Of a stretch of DNA of 64,000 nt, positions 48,840 to 58,238 are shown piece after piece. A program made the translations under genes and the position numbers. The DNA is taken from contig JADJTP010000003.1 in assembly GCA_016711095.1 (NCBI GenBank), forward strand, positions 62,001 to 126,000, written 5' to 3'. This stretch comes from Actinomycetales bacterium (lineage in GTDB: Bacteria; Actinomycetota; Actinomycetes; Actinomycetales; Dermatophilaceae). Below the pieces are notes generated by a model. That model saw only the letters and a program-made list of their open reading frames with translations. It was not told the origin of the DNA and ran no database searches. The first letter of the stretch is position 1. Each line of letters opens with the position of its first letter.

Positions 48840-49085
48840 TCAGCGACCAGGCAGGGCTTCGACGACCTTGTCCTTGGCGTCCTTGGCGGAGGAGACCCAG
48901 CCTCCGGTGCGATCGCGGGTCGCGACGGCGACGGTCTCGGAGCGTTCGCGCACCCAGGCGACGACGCCCTCCCCGTGCGGGGTGAGCACGTCTCGGCCAT
49001 CCCGGCGGGCGACGACGGCAACGGCAAGCACCACCGCCAACCCGAGCAGCAGGCACAAGATCATCGACATGACCAGTGCAACCAT
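48840..49085 (-). CDS. Small membrane protein of unknown function
   Basis: The 81-residue product has one hydrophobic helix (VALVMSMILCLLLGLAVVLAVAVV, about 2-25), then a charged, amphipathic cytoplasmic part with repeated Arg/Asp and an end DAKDKVVEALPGR. It is not recognised. ATG at 49085 starts at the helix; an earlier start in the frame would add a hydrophilic stretch that looks non-coding. It converges with iclR (22-bp gap) and precedes nothing on its strand until the M13 cluster. Codon use is like its neighbours. The 135 bp up to smc contain one octamer and no gene. Confidence 0.6.
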   Translation of the reverse strand: MVALVMSMILCLLLGLAVVLAVAVVARRDGRDVLTPHGEGVVAWVRERSETVAVATRDRTGGWVSSAKDAKDKVVEALPGR

Positions 49086-49220
49086 GAGATCAGGATCGCA
49101 AACATGGGGCCAGGTTGTGCGCACGACGCGCGAGCGCAGTGATGTGGATCACGGCATACGTGGCGGTCGCTCCTTGGCGAAGTCTCACGATGCGGACCGC
49201 GCCACATCTGCGCCGCTGCC

Positions 49221-52200
49221 TCAGGCGGGCGCCACGGCGACGTCGCGCATCCGCTGGGAGACGACGGTCGTCACACCGTCGCCGCGCATGGTCACGCCGT
49301 AGAGCGAGTCGGCGATCTCCATTGTCTTCTTCTGATGGGTGATGACGATGAGCTGGCTGGAGTCGCGAAGCTCCTCGAAGAGGGTGAGCAAGCGACCGAG
49401 GTTGGCGTCGTCGAGCGCTGCCTCGACCTCGTCCATGATGTAGAACGGGCTGGGCCGAGCCTTGAAGATCGCGATGAGCAGCGCGACCGCGACCAGCGAG
49501 CGCTCGCCGCCTGACAGCAGTGACAGCCTCTTGATCTTCTTGCCCGGCGGACGCGCCTCGACCTCGAGGCCGGTGGTCAGCATGTTGTCCGGGTCGGTGA
49601 GCAGCAACCGCCCCTCCCCACCCGGGAAGAGCCGGGCGAACACCGCTTCGAACTGCTTCGCCGTGTCGTGGAAGGCCTCGGTGAAGACCTTGACAACGCG
49701 TGCGTCGACCTCGTGGACGATGTCCAAAAGGTCTCGTTTGGAGGCTTTGAGGTCCTCGAGCTGGGTCGTGAGGAAGGTGTGCCGTTCCTCGAGCGCTGAG
49801 AACTCCTCCAGGGCAAGGGGGTTGATCCGGCCCAGCGCCCCGAGTTTGCGCTCGGCCGAGCGAAGCCGCTTCTCCTGCACCTCCCGCACGAATGGTGCCG
49901 GGGCAGGCTGGCTGTCCTGCTCGCCGGCCGCGCGGCGCTCACCGGGGGTGTCGGGATCCGTCGGTGCGGTGGGGTCAGCGATCACCGGGACGAGCTGGTG
50001 AGGACCGAACTCTTCGACGAGGACGTCGGCCGCGATGCCGTAGTCCTCCAGCGCGCGGGCGTGCAGCGCCTCGATCCGCAACCGCTGTTGCGCGCGGGCC
50101 ACCTCGTCACGGTGGACGGAGTCGGTCAGCTCGCGCAGCCGCTCTTGCAGCACCGTCATCCCGCGGCGCAGCTGGGTGAGTTCGCTGTCGCGGGCCGCGC
50201 GGGCAGCCTCTCCGGCCCGGCGCACTTCGTCGGCGCGCGCCGCGCTCACCCGTAGCACCTGCACTCCGTATGCCGCGCCGGCCCGGACCGCGGTGGCGAT
50301 CCGTGCCTCACGGGCCCGGCGCTCACGCCGGGCCGCCTGGCGCTCGCGCGCGGTGACCTCGGCCGCGGCTGCGACGTCGAGAGCCTCGGCTCGCTCACGC
50401 ACCGCCCGTGCCCTCTCTTCGCGCGTCCGCAAGGTGAGCCTGGCCTCTGTTTCCTGGCTGCGTGCCTGTGCTGCAGCGGTGTCCAGCGCGTCGCGGACTC
50501 GTGGGTCGGGCTCGGCGTCGTCACCGGTGTCGGCCGATGCCGCGGCGAGGCGTTCGGAGAGCTCGGCGTGCGCGGCCAGGTCGGCCTCGAGAGCGGCGAC
50601 TGCTGTCGCGATGGACCGCTCGATGCGTTCGGCTTCGGCCTTGGCTGCGCGGACCAGCGAGCCGAGCCCGCCGAGCCGCTCCCCTACCGCCGACATCCGG
50701 GCATCCGACTCGTGGAGCCGGACCAGGGCCGCCTCTCGGGCGTTCTCCGCGGCGGCCAGCCGGCCGGCGAGAGCGGCGAGAGCGAAGCGGGTCTGCTCGA
50801 TGACCCGGACGGCGGAAGACTCCAGTTCGCGGGCCTGATCGAGTGCGGCCTGAATCTCCAGCAGGCTCGGTGCCGCTCCGCTGCCACCGACGACGAAGCC
50901 CGGCGCGAAGACGTCTCCGTCACTGGTCACGGCGGTGACGCCCTGGGCGGGCAGGGCGTGGGCCAGCTCGGGGTCGGTCACAAGCGCCACCCGGTCGAGC
51001 AACTGCTCGAGGACCGCGCGGAGCTCCGCCGGACAGGTGAGGACCTCGTATGCCCAGCGGGCTCCGGCCGGCAGACTCGGCCAGCGCGTCGTGTCGCAGG
51101 TGCGGGCGGTGGCGGGCACGAGCATCCCGGCCCGGCCCGCGTCCGCAGCGCGCAGGGTGGCGACCCCGCGGACGGCCGAATCGTGCGAGGAGAAGGCGAC
51201 GGCATCGGCGGCCCAACCCAGCGCAGCCGCGATCGCCGCCTCGTGCCCGTGCTCGACCTGGACGAGCGCCGAGACCGACCCCAACACGCCGTCGGCGGCC
51301 AGCAGCGCGCCGGCCCCGTCCTTGCGCGCGAGGGAGAGCTGCAGTGCCTCGGTGCGGGCCGCGGCCGATTGCCGGTCACGCTCGGCGGAGCGCTCCTGCT
51401 CGCGCAGGCGCTCCCGCTCGGCTTCGAGGGTCTGCACCTGCTGGTGGGCGCTCTCGTAGGCGGCGTCCAGCCCGTGCTCGCCGTCCTCGTCGACGGCGAT
51501 CGTGCTCTCTAGGGTGGTGAACTCTCTTTCGGCCTCTCCTGAGCGGGCCACCGATGCCGCGACGCTCTCGCGTAGGCGGCCGATTTCGGCCTCGCCGGCC
51601 TCGACTCGGCTGGCCCGTGCCGCCACCTGTCCGGCGAGCTGGGCGAGACCTTCGCGGCGGTCCGAGGCCGCACGCACCCGGGCCGCGAGCCGCTGCTGCT
51701 CGGCGGCATACCGGGCTTCGGCGTCGGCGCGGGCCGCGGCGACCTCTGCCAGGGTGGCCTGCGCAGCCGCGACCTCGGCGAGCAAGCTCTCGTGCTCGGC
51801 GCGCAGCGCAGCGGCCTGGGCGCGCATCGCCTCCGGATCACGCGGCAGACCCTGGGGGGCGCCTTCCTCGGCCTCGTCTTCCGCGAGCAGGCGAACCCGC
51901 TCGGCGGCGAGGGTGGCGGTGGCGGTGAAACGCTCGACGAGCCGGCTCAGAGCGAACCACCGCTCCTGCGCGGCGGCAAGCTCGGAGCGGGATTCATCGA
52001 CGTCGAGCTCGAGCTCGGTGAGCCGGGCTCCTAGGCGCGACAGGTCGGCCTCGACCTCGGTGCGCTGGGCGATGAGGGCCGACTCGTCGGCGACCTCCTG
52101 CTCGACGGTGGCGGTGAGCTGCACGAGGTCGTCGGCGATGAGGCGCAGGCGCGCGTCGCGGACCTCGGCCTGGATGACGCCGGCCCGGCGGGCCGTCTCG

Positions 52201-52826
52201 GCTTGGCGCCCGAGCGGGCCGAGCTGGCGGCGGATCTCGCTGGTGAGGTCCTGCACCCGGGTGAGGTTGGCCTCCATCGTCTCGAGCTTGCGCAGCGCAC
52301 GCTCTTTGCGCTTGCGATGTTTGAGGACCCCCGCGGCCTCCTCGATGAAGCCGCGGCGCTCCTCGGGGGTGGCCCGAAGCACGGCGTCGAGCTGGCCTTG
52401 GCCGACGATGACGTGCATCTCGCGCCCGATACCGCTGTCGCTGAGCAGTTCCTGGATGTCCAGCAGTCGGCAGGGCGTGCCGTTGATGGCGTAGTCGGAG
52501 CCACCGTTGCGGAACATCGTCCGGCTGATCGTTACTTCGGTGTAGTCGATCGGCAGGGCGCCGTCGGTGTTGTCGATGGTGAGCGCGACCTCCGCCCGAC
52601 CGAGCGGAGCCCGGCCGGCCGTGCCGGCGAAGATGACGTCCTCCATCTTGCCGCCGCGCAGGCTTTTGGCGCCCTGCTCCCCCATCACCCAGGCGAGCGC
52701 ATCGACGACGTTGGACTTGCCTGAGCCGTTGGGCCCGACGATGCAGGTGATGCCAGGCTCCAGGCGCAGGGTCGTCGCCGACGCGAACGACTTGAACCCC
52801 TTGAGGGTCACGCTCTTGACGTACAA
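49221..52826 (-). CDS. smc: Chromosome segregation protein SMC
   Basis: SMC dimers with ScpA/ScpB organise and segregate the chromosome. The 1,201-residue protein has the N-terminal Walker A GPNGSGKSN (about 32-40) with LTLKGFKSFA just ahead, two long Ala/Glu/Arg-rich coiled coils (about 170-500 and 670-1000), a hinge region (about 505-650 with GVLGSVSALVQVE), the LLSGGERSLVAVALL signature (about 1100) and YIMDEVEAALDDANLGRL (Walker B). The start is TTG at 52826 with AGGAAG upstream; the following YVKSVTLKGFKS fits the family. An acidic, proline-rich insert interrupts the second coil near DPTAPTDPDTPGERR. Confidence 0.96.
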   Translation of the reverse strand: MYVKSVTLKGFKSFASATTLRLEPGITCIVGPNGSGKSNVVDALAWVMGEQGAKSLRGGKMEDVIFAGTAGRAPLGRAEVALTIDNTDGALPIDYTEVTISRTMFRNGGSDYAINGTPCRLLDIQELLSDSGIGREMHVIVGQGQLDAVLRATPEERRGFIEEAAGVLKHRKRKERALRKLETMEANLTRVQDLTSEIRRQLGPLGRQAETARRAGVIQAEVRDARLRLIADDLVQLTATVEQEVADESALIAQRTEVEADLSRLGARLTELELDVDESRSELAAAQERWFALSRLVERFTATATLAAERVRLLAEDEAEEGAPQGLPRDPEAMRAQAAALRAEHESLLAEVAAAQATLAEVAAARADAEARYAAEQQRLAARVRAASDRREGLAQLAGQVAARASRVEAGEAEIGRLRESVAASVARSGEAEREFTTLESTIAVDEDGEHGLDAAYESAHQQVQTLEAERERLREQERSAERDRQSAAARTEALQLSLARKDGAGALLAADGVLGSVSALVQVEHGHEAAIAAALGWAADAVAFSSHDSAVRGVATLRAADAGRAGMLVPATARTCDTTRWPSLPAGARWAYEVLTCPAELRAVLEQLLDRVALVTDPELAHALPAQGVTAVTSDGDVFAPGFVVGGSGAAPSLLEIQAALDQARELESSAVRVIEQTRFALAALAGRLAAAENAREAALVRLHESDARMSAVGERLGGLGSLVRAAKAEAERIERSIATAVAALEADLAAHAELSERLAAASADTGDDAEPDPRVRDALDTAAAQARSQETEARLTLRTREERARAVRERAEALDVAAAAEVTARERQAARRERRAREARIATAVRAGAAYGVQVLRVSAARADEVRRAGEAARAARDSELTQLRRGMTVLQERLRELTDSVHRDEVARAQQRLRIEALHARALEDYGIAADVLVEEFGPHQLVPVIADPTAPTDPDTPGERRAAGEQDSQPAPAPFVREVQEKRLRSAERKLGALGRINPLALEEFSALEERHTFLTTQLEDLKASKRDLLDIVHEVDARVVKVFTEAFHDTAKQFEAVFARLFPGGEGRLLLTDPDNMLTTGLEVEARPPGKKIKRLSLLSGGERSLVAVALLIAIFKARPSPFYIMDEVEAALDDANLGRLLTLFEELRDSSQLIVITHQKKTMEIADSLYGVTMRGDGVTTVVSQRMRDVAVAPA

Positions 52827-52941
52827 GGTGACTGGCTTCCTGCTCGCCGACAGATCCCGCTCAGGCTACCGGCGCACGAGCGCCAGACCGGTGAGCGCGG
52901 CATACGCGGAGGGTCGCGAAGCCCCGTGTCCGTGCGAGAGG

Positions 52942-53253
52942 TCAGTGCGAGAGGGGTGACTGCTGCGCGATGGTGCCGTGGTTGCGGATGACCTCGGCGA
53001 TGATGAAGGCGAGGACCTTCTCGGCGAAGGCAGGATCAAGGCCGGCCTCGTGCGCCAGCCGGCGCAGCCGCGCCATCTGCTGCTCTTCGCGCGCCGGGTC
53101 GGACGGAGGCAGGCCGAGCCCGTCCTTGAGGTGACCGACCTGCTGGGTGCACCGAAAGCGCTCGGCGAGCAGGTGGACCAAGGCGGCGTCGAGGTTGTCG
53201 ATGCTCGCGCGAAGCCGCGCCAGCTCGGGGGGAGTCTCAGGCATCGGGCTCAC
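52942..53253 (-). CDS. Chorismate mutase, AroQ type
   Basis: The 103-residue all-helical protein has LARLRASIDNLDAALVHLLAERFRCTQQVGHLK (core IDNLDAALVHLLAERF, Arg in the first helix and Lys later), DPAREEQQMARLRRL and ANGE-like FAEKVLAFIIAEVIRNH. The residue set of AroQ enzymes (Arg, Lys, Gln) is in place. It converts chorismate to prephenate for Phe and Tyr. GTG at 53253 is the longest start; ATG at 53244 would remove three residues. It stands alone between smc and acyP. Confidence 0.88.
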   Translation of the reverse strand: MSPMPETPPELARLRASIDNLDAALVHLLAERFRCTQQVGHLKDGLGLPPSDPAREEQQMARLRRLAHEAGLDPAFAEKVLAFIIAEVIRNHGTIAQQSPLSH

Positions 53254-53316
53254 GACGACGAGGGTATGCCGCCCCGGCGGGTCAGTGGGACCGGCGGCTC
53301 ACCTGGCGGGCACGGA

Positions 53317-53604
53317 TCAGGACTCGCGGAAGCCGACCACCCCGGGCCGCGGCTGGCTCCACTGGCAGACGACGCCGCTCACCCGACCCGGTCGACGGGT
53401 CGTCGAGGGTTGTTCCTGCAGCAATCGCACGAGGTCATCAAGCGCCTCGGCCGGTCCCTGGGCGACGACTTCGACCCGGCCGTCCTCGAGGTTTCGAGCG
53501 TGCCCGACCAGCCCGAGTTCCAAGGCTCGGGCGCGGGTCCACCAGCGAAACCCGACCCCCTGGACGTGACCGCGGACGAAGCTCGTGACCCGCTCCTGCC
53601 CCAT
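53317..53604 (-). CDS. acyP: Acylphosphatase
   Basis: The 95-residue enzyme hydrolyses acyl phosphates. The active-site block VRGHVQGVGFRWW (about 10-22, catalytic Arg) and the second element GHARNLEDGRVEVVAQG with the conserved Asn are intact. ATG at 53604 is the family start. It is four bases from the CPBP gene's end on the same strand. The smc-acyP neighbourhood is shared by many actinobacteria. Confidence 0.94.
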   Translation of the reverse strand: MGQERVTSFVRGHVQGVGFRWWTRARALELGLVGHARNLEDGRVEVVAQGPAEALDDLVRLLQEQPSTTRRPGRVSGVVCQWSQPRPGVVGFRES

Positions 53605-53608
53605 GACC

Positions 53609-54454
53609 TCATGGTATGCCGCGGCCGCCGGACCTCTGCCGCAGCTGGACCACCGTGATGATGATGGCGGCCGCCATCACGACGGTCGAGGTGGCCGCAG
53701 CCGGGATGCCCTGGGTTCCGCTGGTCGCGCTGGTGAGGTTGTAGGCCGTGTGCCACAGCGCGACGAGCAGGATGCTGTGCCCGCTGCCGTGGTACATCCA
53801 GGTGAGCACGACTGACCCGCACAGCAGGCCGGCAAGCCAACCGAGCGAAGTCCACCCCATCGCCCGAAAACTCTCCACGACCCAGAACAAGGGCAGGTGC
53901 CAGCCCGCCCAGATCAGCGCGGTGATGACGGCGGTCGGGAGCACCCCATGCCCGGTCAGGAGTTCCTCCGCGAGGAAGCCGCGCCAGCCGATCTCCTCGC
54001 CGAACCCGTTGACGACCAGGACGTAGATGACCAGTAGGAGCGGCTCGATGACCGGCGCCCCGCTGTACGTCGACAGCTCCAGGACGCTGAGCGGCTTCGC
54101 ACCGGTAAGCGCCAGCACCGCCACGGAGCCCGCGCCGACGAGCAGGATCGCCCCTACCGTCCAGAACCACCTTCCGACGCCGCGCCAGCGCACGGTCCTG
54201 CGGGCTAAGGCGGTCACCCCGGGCCGTCCCTGCGCGGCGGCGGTGACGACGAGGGCTGCCAGCGCCGGACCGAGCAGCCCGAGCAGGTGAGTGGGCCAGC
54301 CCTGACCAGGACGCGTGAGGTGACCCTGGATGATCATGGGCACCCAGACCGCCCACGAGAAGAGGTAGGCGAGAGCGCAGTAGGCGATGACCCGACCGGC
54401 CCTGCGCGCCGGGGGCCTGCGGGAACCGGCGGAACTGGCGGATGGCTGCGACAT
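53609..54454 (-). CDS. CPBP-family intramembrane metalloprotease
   Basis: The 281-residue membrane protein has about seven spans and the three CPBP (Abi) motifs: GFGEEIGWRGFLAEEL (EExxxR, about 150-165), ALIWAGWHLPLFW (FxxxH-type) and ALWHTAYNLTSA (HxxxN-type). Members are Rce1-like proteases or, in other settings, bacteriocin-immunity or membrane-organising proteins. The substrate is unknown. It is divergent from a tetR gene 64 bp away, which could repress it. Confidence 0.83.
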   Translation of the reverse strand: MSQPSASSAGSRRPPARRAGRVIAYCALAYLFSWAVWVPMIIQGHLTRPGQGWPTHLLGLLGPALAALVVTAAAQGRPGVTALARRTVRWRGVGRWFWTVGAILLVGAGSVAVLALTGAKPLSVLELSTYSGAPVIEPLLLVIYVLVVNGFGEEIGWRGFLAEELLTGHGVLPTAVITALIWAGWHLPLFWVVESFRAMGWTSLGWLAGLLCGSVVLTWMYHGSGHSILLVALWHTAYNLTSATSGTQGIPAAATSTVVMAAAIIITVVQLRQRSGGRGIP

Positions 54455-54477
54455 GATTCAACCCAACCTGTGTTATG

Positions 54478-54492
54478 TAGTACCACTATAAT
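54478..54492 (+). promoter_or_regulatory. Promoter and possible TetR operator
   Basis: A perfect TATAAT (54487-54492) lies 26 bp before the tetR ATG. TAGTACCACTA (54478-54488) just overlaps it and has partial dyad symmetry (TAGT and ACTA). A 64-bp intergenic region serves both divergent genes, so a TetR site here would control both. A -35 was not clear. The dyad is too short to be sure. Confidence 0.4.
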
Positions 54493-54518
54493 ACTCCCAT
54501 GAGAGCCGGCCGGGACCG

Positions 54519-55166
54519 ATGAATCCCTCGAGCGGCCCGCGCGCGCGCTCACGCGGCCGGCGGCCAGTCGGACGGCCGCCTGGCGCCCGCCCCAGTGACC
54601 TGCCCGACAAGCTCATCGCGGCCGCGTGGTCGGCACTACTCGCCGGAGAGGCCCCCACGGTCGCCGGGCTGTGCTTGGCCGTGCCTTGCACGCCGCCATC
54701 GCTTTACCACCACTTCGGCTCCGTCAACCAGCTCATCCTCACCGCGTGCGAGCGAGAGTTCGCGCTCTTCAGGGAACGCTTGGCCGCCTCGGTCGCCGCG
54801 GCGGCGAGCCCGCAAGACAGGATTCGGCTGCGAGGACGGGCCTACCTGGACTGGGGGCTGGCCAACCCGGGCGCCTATCGGGTCCTCTTCATGAGCGTTG
54901 GCGTCCCGAGGAGCCCCCGGCACGGCGGCGTCCCGGCGGCGGGCGCCGGCCTCGCGGCGCTCGTCGATGACGTGCGGGAGGCAATGGACGTCGGCCACTT
55001 GGATGCGGGCGACCCGATGGCGCTCGCCCTCGCACACTGGGCGGCCGTTCATGGCCTCACCTCGCTCGGGGTGATCAACCCAGAGGTGCCTCGCGGAGTC
55101 CTTGACGCCGCGCTGGAGGTTCTTGCCGACGCGCTCAGCCCGCAACGCGGGGCGGGACACCGATGA
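54519..55166 (+). CDS. TetR-family transcriptional regulator
   Basis: The 215-residue protein has an Arg/Pro-rich N-terminal tail (about 1-25) and then a TetR helix-turn-helix: LPDKLIAAAWSALLAGEAPTVAGL, followed by CTPPSLYHHFGSVNQLI, where SLYHHFGS is the recognition signature. A WHG-type C-terminal domain follows (RAYLDWGLANPGAYRVLFM). The ligand is unknown. It is divergent from the CPBP gene and probably controls it; no other target is suggested by position. Confidence 0.86.
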   Translation: MNPSSGPRARSRGRRPVGRPPGARPSDLPDKLIAAAWSALLAGEAPTVAGLCLAVPCTPPSLYHHFGSVNQLILTACEREFALFRERLAASVAAAASPQDRIRLRGRAYLDWGLANPGAYRVLFMSVGVPRSPRHGGVPAAGAGLAALVDDVREAMDVGHLDAGDPMALALAHWAAVHGLTSLGVINPEVPRGVLDAALEVLADALSPQRGAGHR

Positions 55167-55177
55167 CCCCTCCCCCT

Positions 55178-55246
55178 GCTATTCGGAGGTTACGTCCCAG
55201 ATCGGGGGGACGGAGCCCCCGAACAGGGACGGAACCTCCGAACAGC
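55178..55246. repeat. 69-bp palindromic repeat element (copy 2)
   Basis: Arms 55178-55198 and 55226-55246 are complementary with two mismatches and share ATTCGGAGGTTACGTC with the element at 26317-26387. The centre is also palindromic: CGGGGG with CCCCCG. It lies between the convergent tetR and M3 peptidase genes. The two copies hold the outer arms and the GGGGG/CCCCC core in the same layout, so they are one family. Confidence 0.85.
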
Positions 55247-55289
55247 GGGTGCGGCGTCCCATTCGCGGGTGCGCCCCCCTCACCCCTTG

Positions 55290-57254
55290 CTATTCCGCCA
55301 GCCAGGCGGCATACGCGTCGAAGGTGTAGGGCCGGCCGAGGAAGTCGGCCACGAGGTCGGCTGCGTCGGCGCTACCACCCCGAGCGAGCACTCGGTCTCG
55401 GTAGCGGCCGGCGACAACCGGATCGAACATGTTCGCCCGGTCGAAGGCCGAGAACATGTCCTTGGCGATGACCAGGCTCCACATGTAGGTGTAATAGGCG
55501 CTCGAATAGCCCTCGAGGTGACCGAACGAGCACGGCATGTGAGTGCCCCGGATATAGGGGAACAGCGAGTATGCCGCCTGCAGCTCGCGGGTCCGCTCGG
55601 TGAGGTCCGCCGGTTGTTCAGTGTGGAAGAAGTAGGACATCGCGGCGTAGAACATCTGGGTGCGCGCCTGATAGCCCTTGCCGAAGTCGTCGGCACGTCG
55701 CATCTTTGCCACGAGCTCGGCGGGGATCTGCTCGCCGGCCGCGTCGATGGCGAAGGTGCGCAGCACGTCGGCATCCCAGGCCCACTCCTCGAGCATCTGG
55801 CTCGGCGCCTCGACGAAGTCCCACTCGGTCGACACGCCCGAGAACCGCGCCCAGCGTTGGTGGCCGCCGAGGATGTGGTGGACGAGGTGGCCGAACTCGT
55901 GGAAGAGCGTCACGACGTGGTCATGCTCCATCAGCCCGCTGCTGAAGTTGCACACGAGCACGCCCTCGGGCAGCTGCCGTCCGGCGACGCCGGTCACCAG
56001 GTCGAACTGGGCGGCGTGCTTGTATTTGCCCTCCCGCGGGTGCAGGTCGAGATAGATCCGCCCGAGCCGCTGCCCGCCGTCGGCGCCTTCGCCGCTCTCG
56101 CCGGTGACCGCGCCCGAACAATAGACGTCGTACGCCGCGACCGCCGGGTCCCAGACGACCGCGTCGGGCGCCGGTTTGTACCGCAGGCCGAAAAGCCGGC
56201 CGGTGACCTCCAGCAGCCCGGCCCGCACGGCCGTGAAGTCGAAGTAGGTGCGCACCAACTGAGCGTCGACCTCGAGCTGTTCCTTGCTCACGAGGTTGGC
56301 GTAGAACGCCACATCGGCCGTGTCGATCGTCGAGGCCTCGGGGTCGTCCTGGCGCAGCCGAGCCAAAAGGGCGTCGCGGTCGCGTTGGCCCGACTCGGCG
56401 GCCGCCGCAGCGATCTTGGCAATGAACTCCGGGATCGCCGAGCCCTTCTTGATCATCTTGACCTCGGCGTCGAAGTCGGCCCACGTCGCATACCCGAGCA
56501 GACCGGCCAGCTCCTGTCGCAACGCGAACAGCTCGTGCAGCAGCGGGTCGTTCTTGGGCCAGCCGACGTTGAGGCAGGCGACGGCCAGCTCACGTCGGGC
56601 CACGGCATCGGCGCAGAAGGTGCGGAAAGGCACCGAGTCGGGATAGTCCGACGTCACCGTCACGAGGCCGTCCGGGCCTGCGGGTCGCGCGGCGATCCAG
56701 TCGGGCGGCATCCCGACCAGGCTCTCCGGATCGACGCTGATGGAGCGGACATCCTCGCGGATGTTCTTGGAGATCTCCTGACCGACAAGGGTGAGCCGCT
56801 CGTTGATCACGGTGATCCGCGCCCGCGTCTGCTCGTCACGGTCGACGCCGGAGCGGTGGAAGTCGCGCATCGTGCGCTCCAGCAGGCGGGCGTCGGCGGG
56901 CTCGAGGCCGCTCGGATCGAGCGCGGCGAACACGTCGTAGAGCTGGCGGTCCAGCCCCAGCGCGGTCGACAGCTTCTGGACCTCCTGGATCGCCAGCTCA
57001 CCTTGCTCGCGCACGGCCCCCTCGGGATGGACCTCGCTGAACAGCGATCCCGGAGAGGCCACCGACCCCAGCGCGATCTCGACGTCGTTCCAGATCTGCA
57101 GGGTCGCCAGCGCATCGCCGGGCGGGTCTGCCTTGAGCCCGGCGACGAGGGCGCGGGCGCGGTCCAGCCCGGCGGTGGCGCGATCGGCGAGCCACGGCCG
57201 CATGTCGGCGGCGGCGGGCAGGTGCAGAGGTTGGAGTTCAGTCACGACGGGCAC
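55290..57254 (-). CDS. M3-family metallopeptidase (oligopeptidase)
   Basis: The 654-residue protein has a long helical N-terminal domain and the zinc site VVTLFHEFGHLVHHILGGH (HEFGH; histidines about 454 and 458, given in part as LFHEFGHLVHHI). The downstream DFVEAPSQMLEEWAWD supplies the third ligand (Glu), and FSAFDRANMFDPVVAGRYRDR is near the end. The layout is that of thimet oligopeptidase/Dcp-like M3 enzymes rather than PepF. They degrade short peptides in the cytoplasm. It is one of two zinc oligopeptidases in the window, with the M13 enzyme. GTG at 57254 is the longest start; GTG at 57245 is possible. Confidence 0.93.
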   Translation of the reverse strand: MPVVTELQPLHLPAAADMRPWLADRATAGLDRARALVAGLKADPPGDALATLQIWNDVEIALGSVASPGSLFSEVHPEGAVREQGELAIQEVQKLSTALGLDRQLYDVFAALDPSGLEPADARLLERTMRDFHRSGVDRDEQTRARITVINERLTLVGQEISKNIREDVRSISVDPESLVGMPPDWIAARPAGPDGLVTVTSDYPDSVPFRTFCADAVARRELAVACLNVGWPKNDPLLHELFALRQELAGLLGYATWADFDAEVKMIKKGSAIPEFIAKIAAAAAESGQRDRDALLARLRQDDPEASTIDTADVAFYANLVSKEQLEVDAQLVRTYFDFTAVRAGLLEVTGRLFGLRYKPAPDAVVWDPAVAAYDVYCSGAVTGESGEGADGGQRLGRIYLDLHPREGKYKHAAQFDLVTGVAGRQLPEGVLVCNFSSGLMEHDHVVTLFHEFGHLVHHILGGHQRWARFSGVSTEWDFVEAPSQMLEEWAWDADVLRTFAIDAAGEQIPAELVAKMRRADDFGKGYQARTQMFYAAMSYFFHTEQPADLTERTRELQAAYSLFPYIRGTHMPCSFGHLEGYSSAYYTYMWSLVIAKDMFSAFDRANMFDPVVAGRYRDRVLARGGSADAADLVADFLGRPYTFDAYAAWLAE

Positions 57255-57327
57255 TCTATGCGTATTCGACGCCGGCGATGCGGGAGATGGATCGAGTCCG
57301 CACCCCGCGGCCGACAGCTGCCGATCC

Positions 57328-58191
57328 TCATCCAGCTCGCGGGCGCGGTTGACATCGGGGGCAACTGAAGGAGGACCGGTTCATGAAGGGCTCGCGCACG
57401 ATCAGAGCGCCGCAGCGATCGCAGGGTCGACCGGCCCGTCCGTATGAATGTAGGAAACGTGAAAAGTAGCCGGACGCGCCGTTGACGTTGACATACAGGG
57501 CATCGAAGCTCGTGCCGCCCGCATCGAGCGCCGCTTTCATGACGTCGCAGGCATGTCCGAGCACCTCGGCAAGCCGTGGCTTCGTCAGCGCCGACGACGG
57601 TCGTTGCCCGTGTATGCGAGCGCGCCAGAGGGCCTCGTCGGCATAGATGTTGCCGATCCCCGAGACCACGGTCTGGTCGAGCAGCCCACGTTTGACCGCA
57701 CTGTTGCGGGCCTTGAGTCGCGCTACCACGGCGCGCTCGTCGAACGCGGGGTCGAAGGGATCACGGGCGATGTGCCTGATCGGCTCGGGGATGCCGGCGT
57801 CGTCGAGCTCGGCCAGGGCCAGCCCGCCGAAGGTGCGTTGGTCGACGAAGCGCAACTGCGGGCCATCGTCGTCGAACCGCAGCCGAGCGTGCAGGTGCTT
57901 CTCGTCAGGGGCGTCGTCGGCCTCCAGAAGCAGCTGACCGCTCATCCCGAGGTGCAGCAGCAACCCCGAGCGGTCGGCGGACGGGCCGATGAGGACGAGC
58001 CAGAGGTACTTGCCGCGGCGGCATACCTGCTCGATGCTCGTCTGCCGCAGGCGCGCGGCGAGATCCTCCGGGCCGGGGCGGTGACGGCGGGTGACGCGAT
58101 GGCCGCGCAACTCGACCTCGGCGATGCGCCGCCCGGTGACGTGTTCAGCGAGGCCGCGCCGCACCACTTCGACCTCGGGCAGCTCAGGCAT
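57328..58191 (-). CDS. mutM: Formamidopyrimidine-DNA glycosylase
   Basis: Fpg removes 8-oxoguanine and ring-opened purines. The 287-residue enzyme begins PELPEVEVVRRGLAEH, with the catalytic Pro and Glu right after Met. It has the lysine-bearing HLGMSGQLL, SGIGNIYADEALWRARIHG (the void-filling/DNA contact block) and the C-terminal zinc finger CDRCGALIVREPF...CPRCQ. ATG at 58191 is certain. It lies 47 bp after rnc in gene order, the usual rnc-mutM pairing. Confidence 0.96.
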   Translation of the reverse strand: MPELPEVEVVRRGLAEHVTGRRIAEVELRGHRVTRRHRPGPEDLAARLRQTSIEQVCRRGKYLWLVLIGPSADRSGLLLHLGMSGQLLLEADDAPDEKHLHARLRFDDDGPQLRFVDQRTFGGLALAELDDAGIPEPIRHIARDPFDPAFDERAVVARLKARNSAVKRGLLDQTVVSGIGNIYADEALWRARIHGQRPSSALTKPRLAEVLGHACDVMKAALDAGGTSFDALYVNVNGASGYFSRFLHSYGRAGRPCDRCGALIVREPFMNRSSFSCPRCQPRPRAG

Positions 58192-58238
58192 GACCGATCA
58201 GAGACCGCCGCGTCGAGCCCAGATGAGCACGGATTGCG

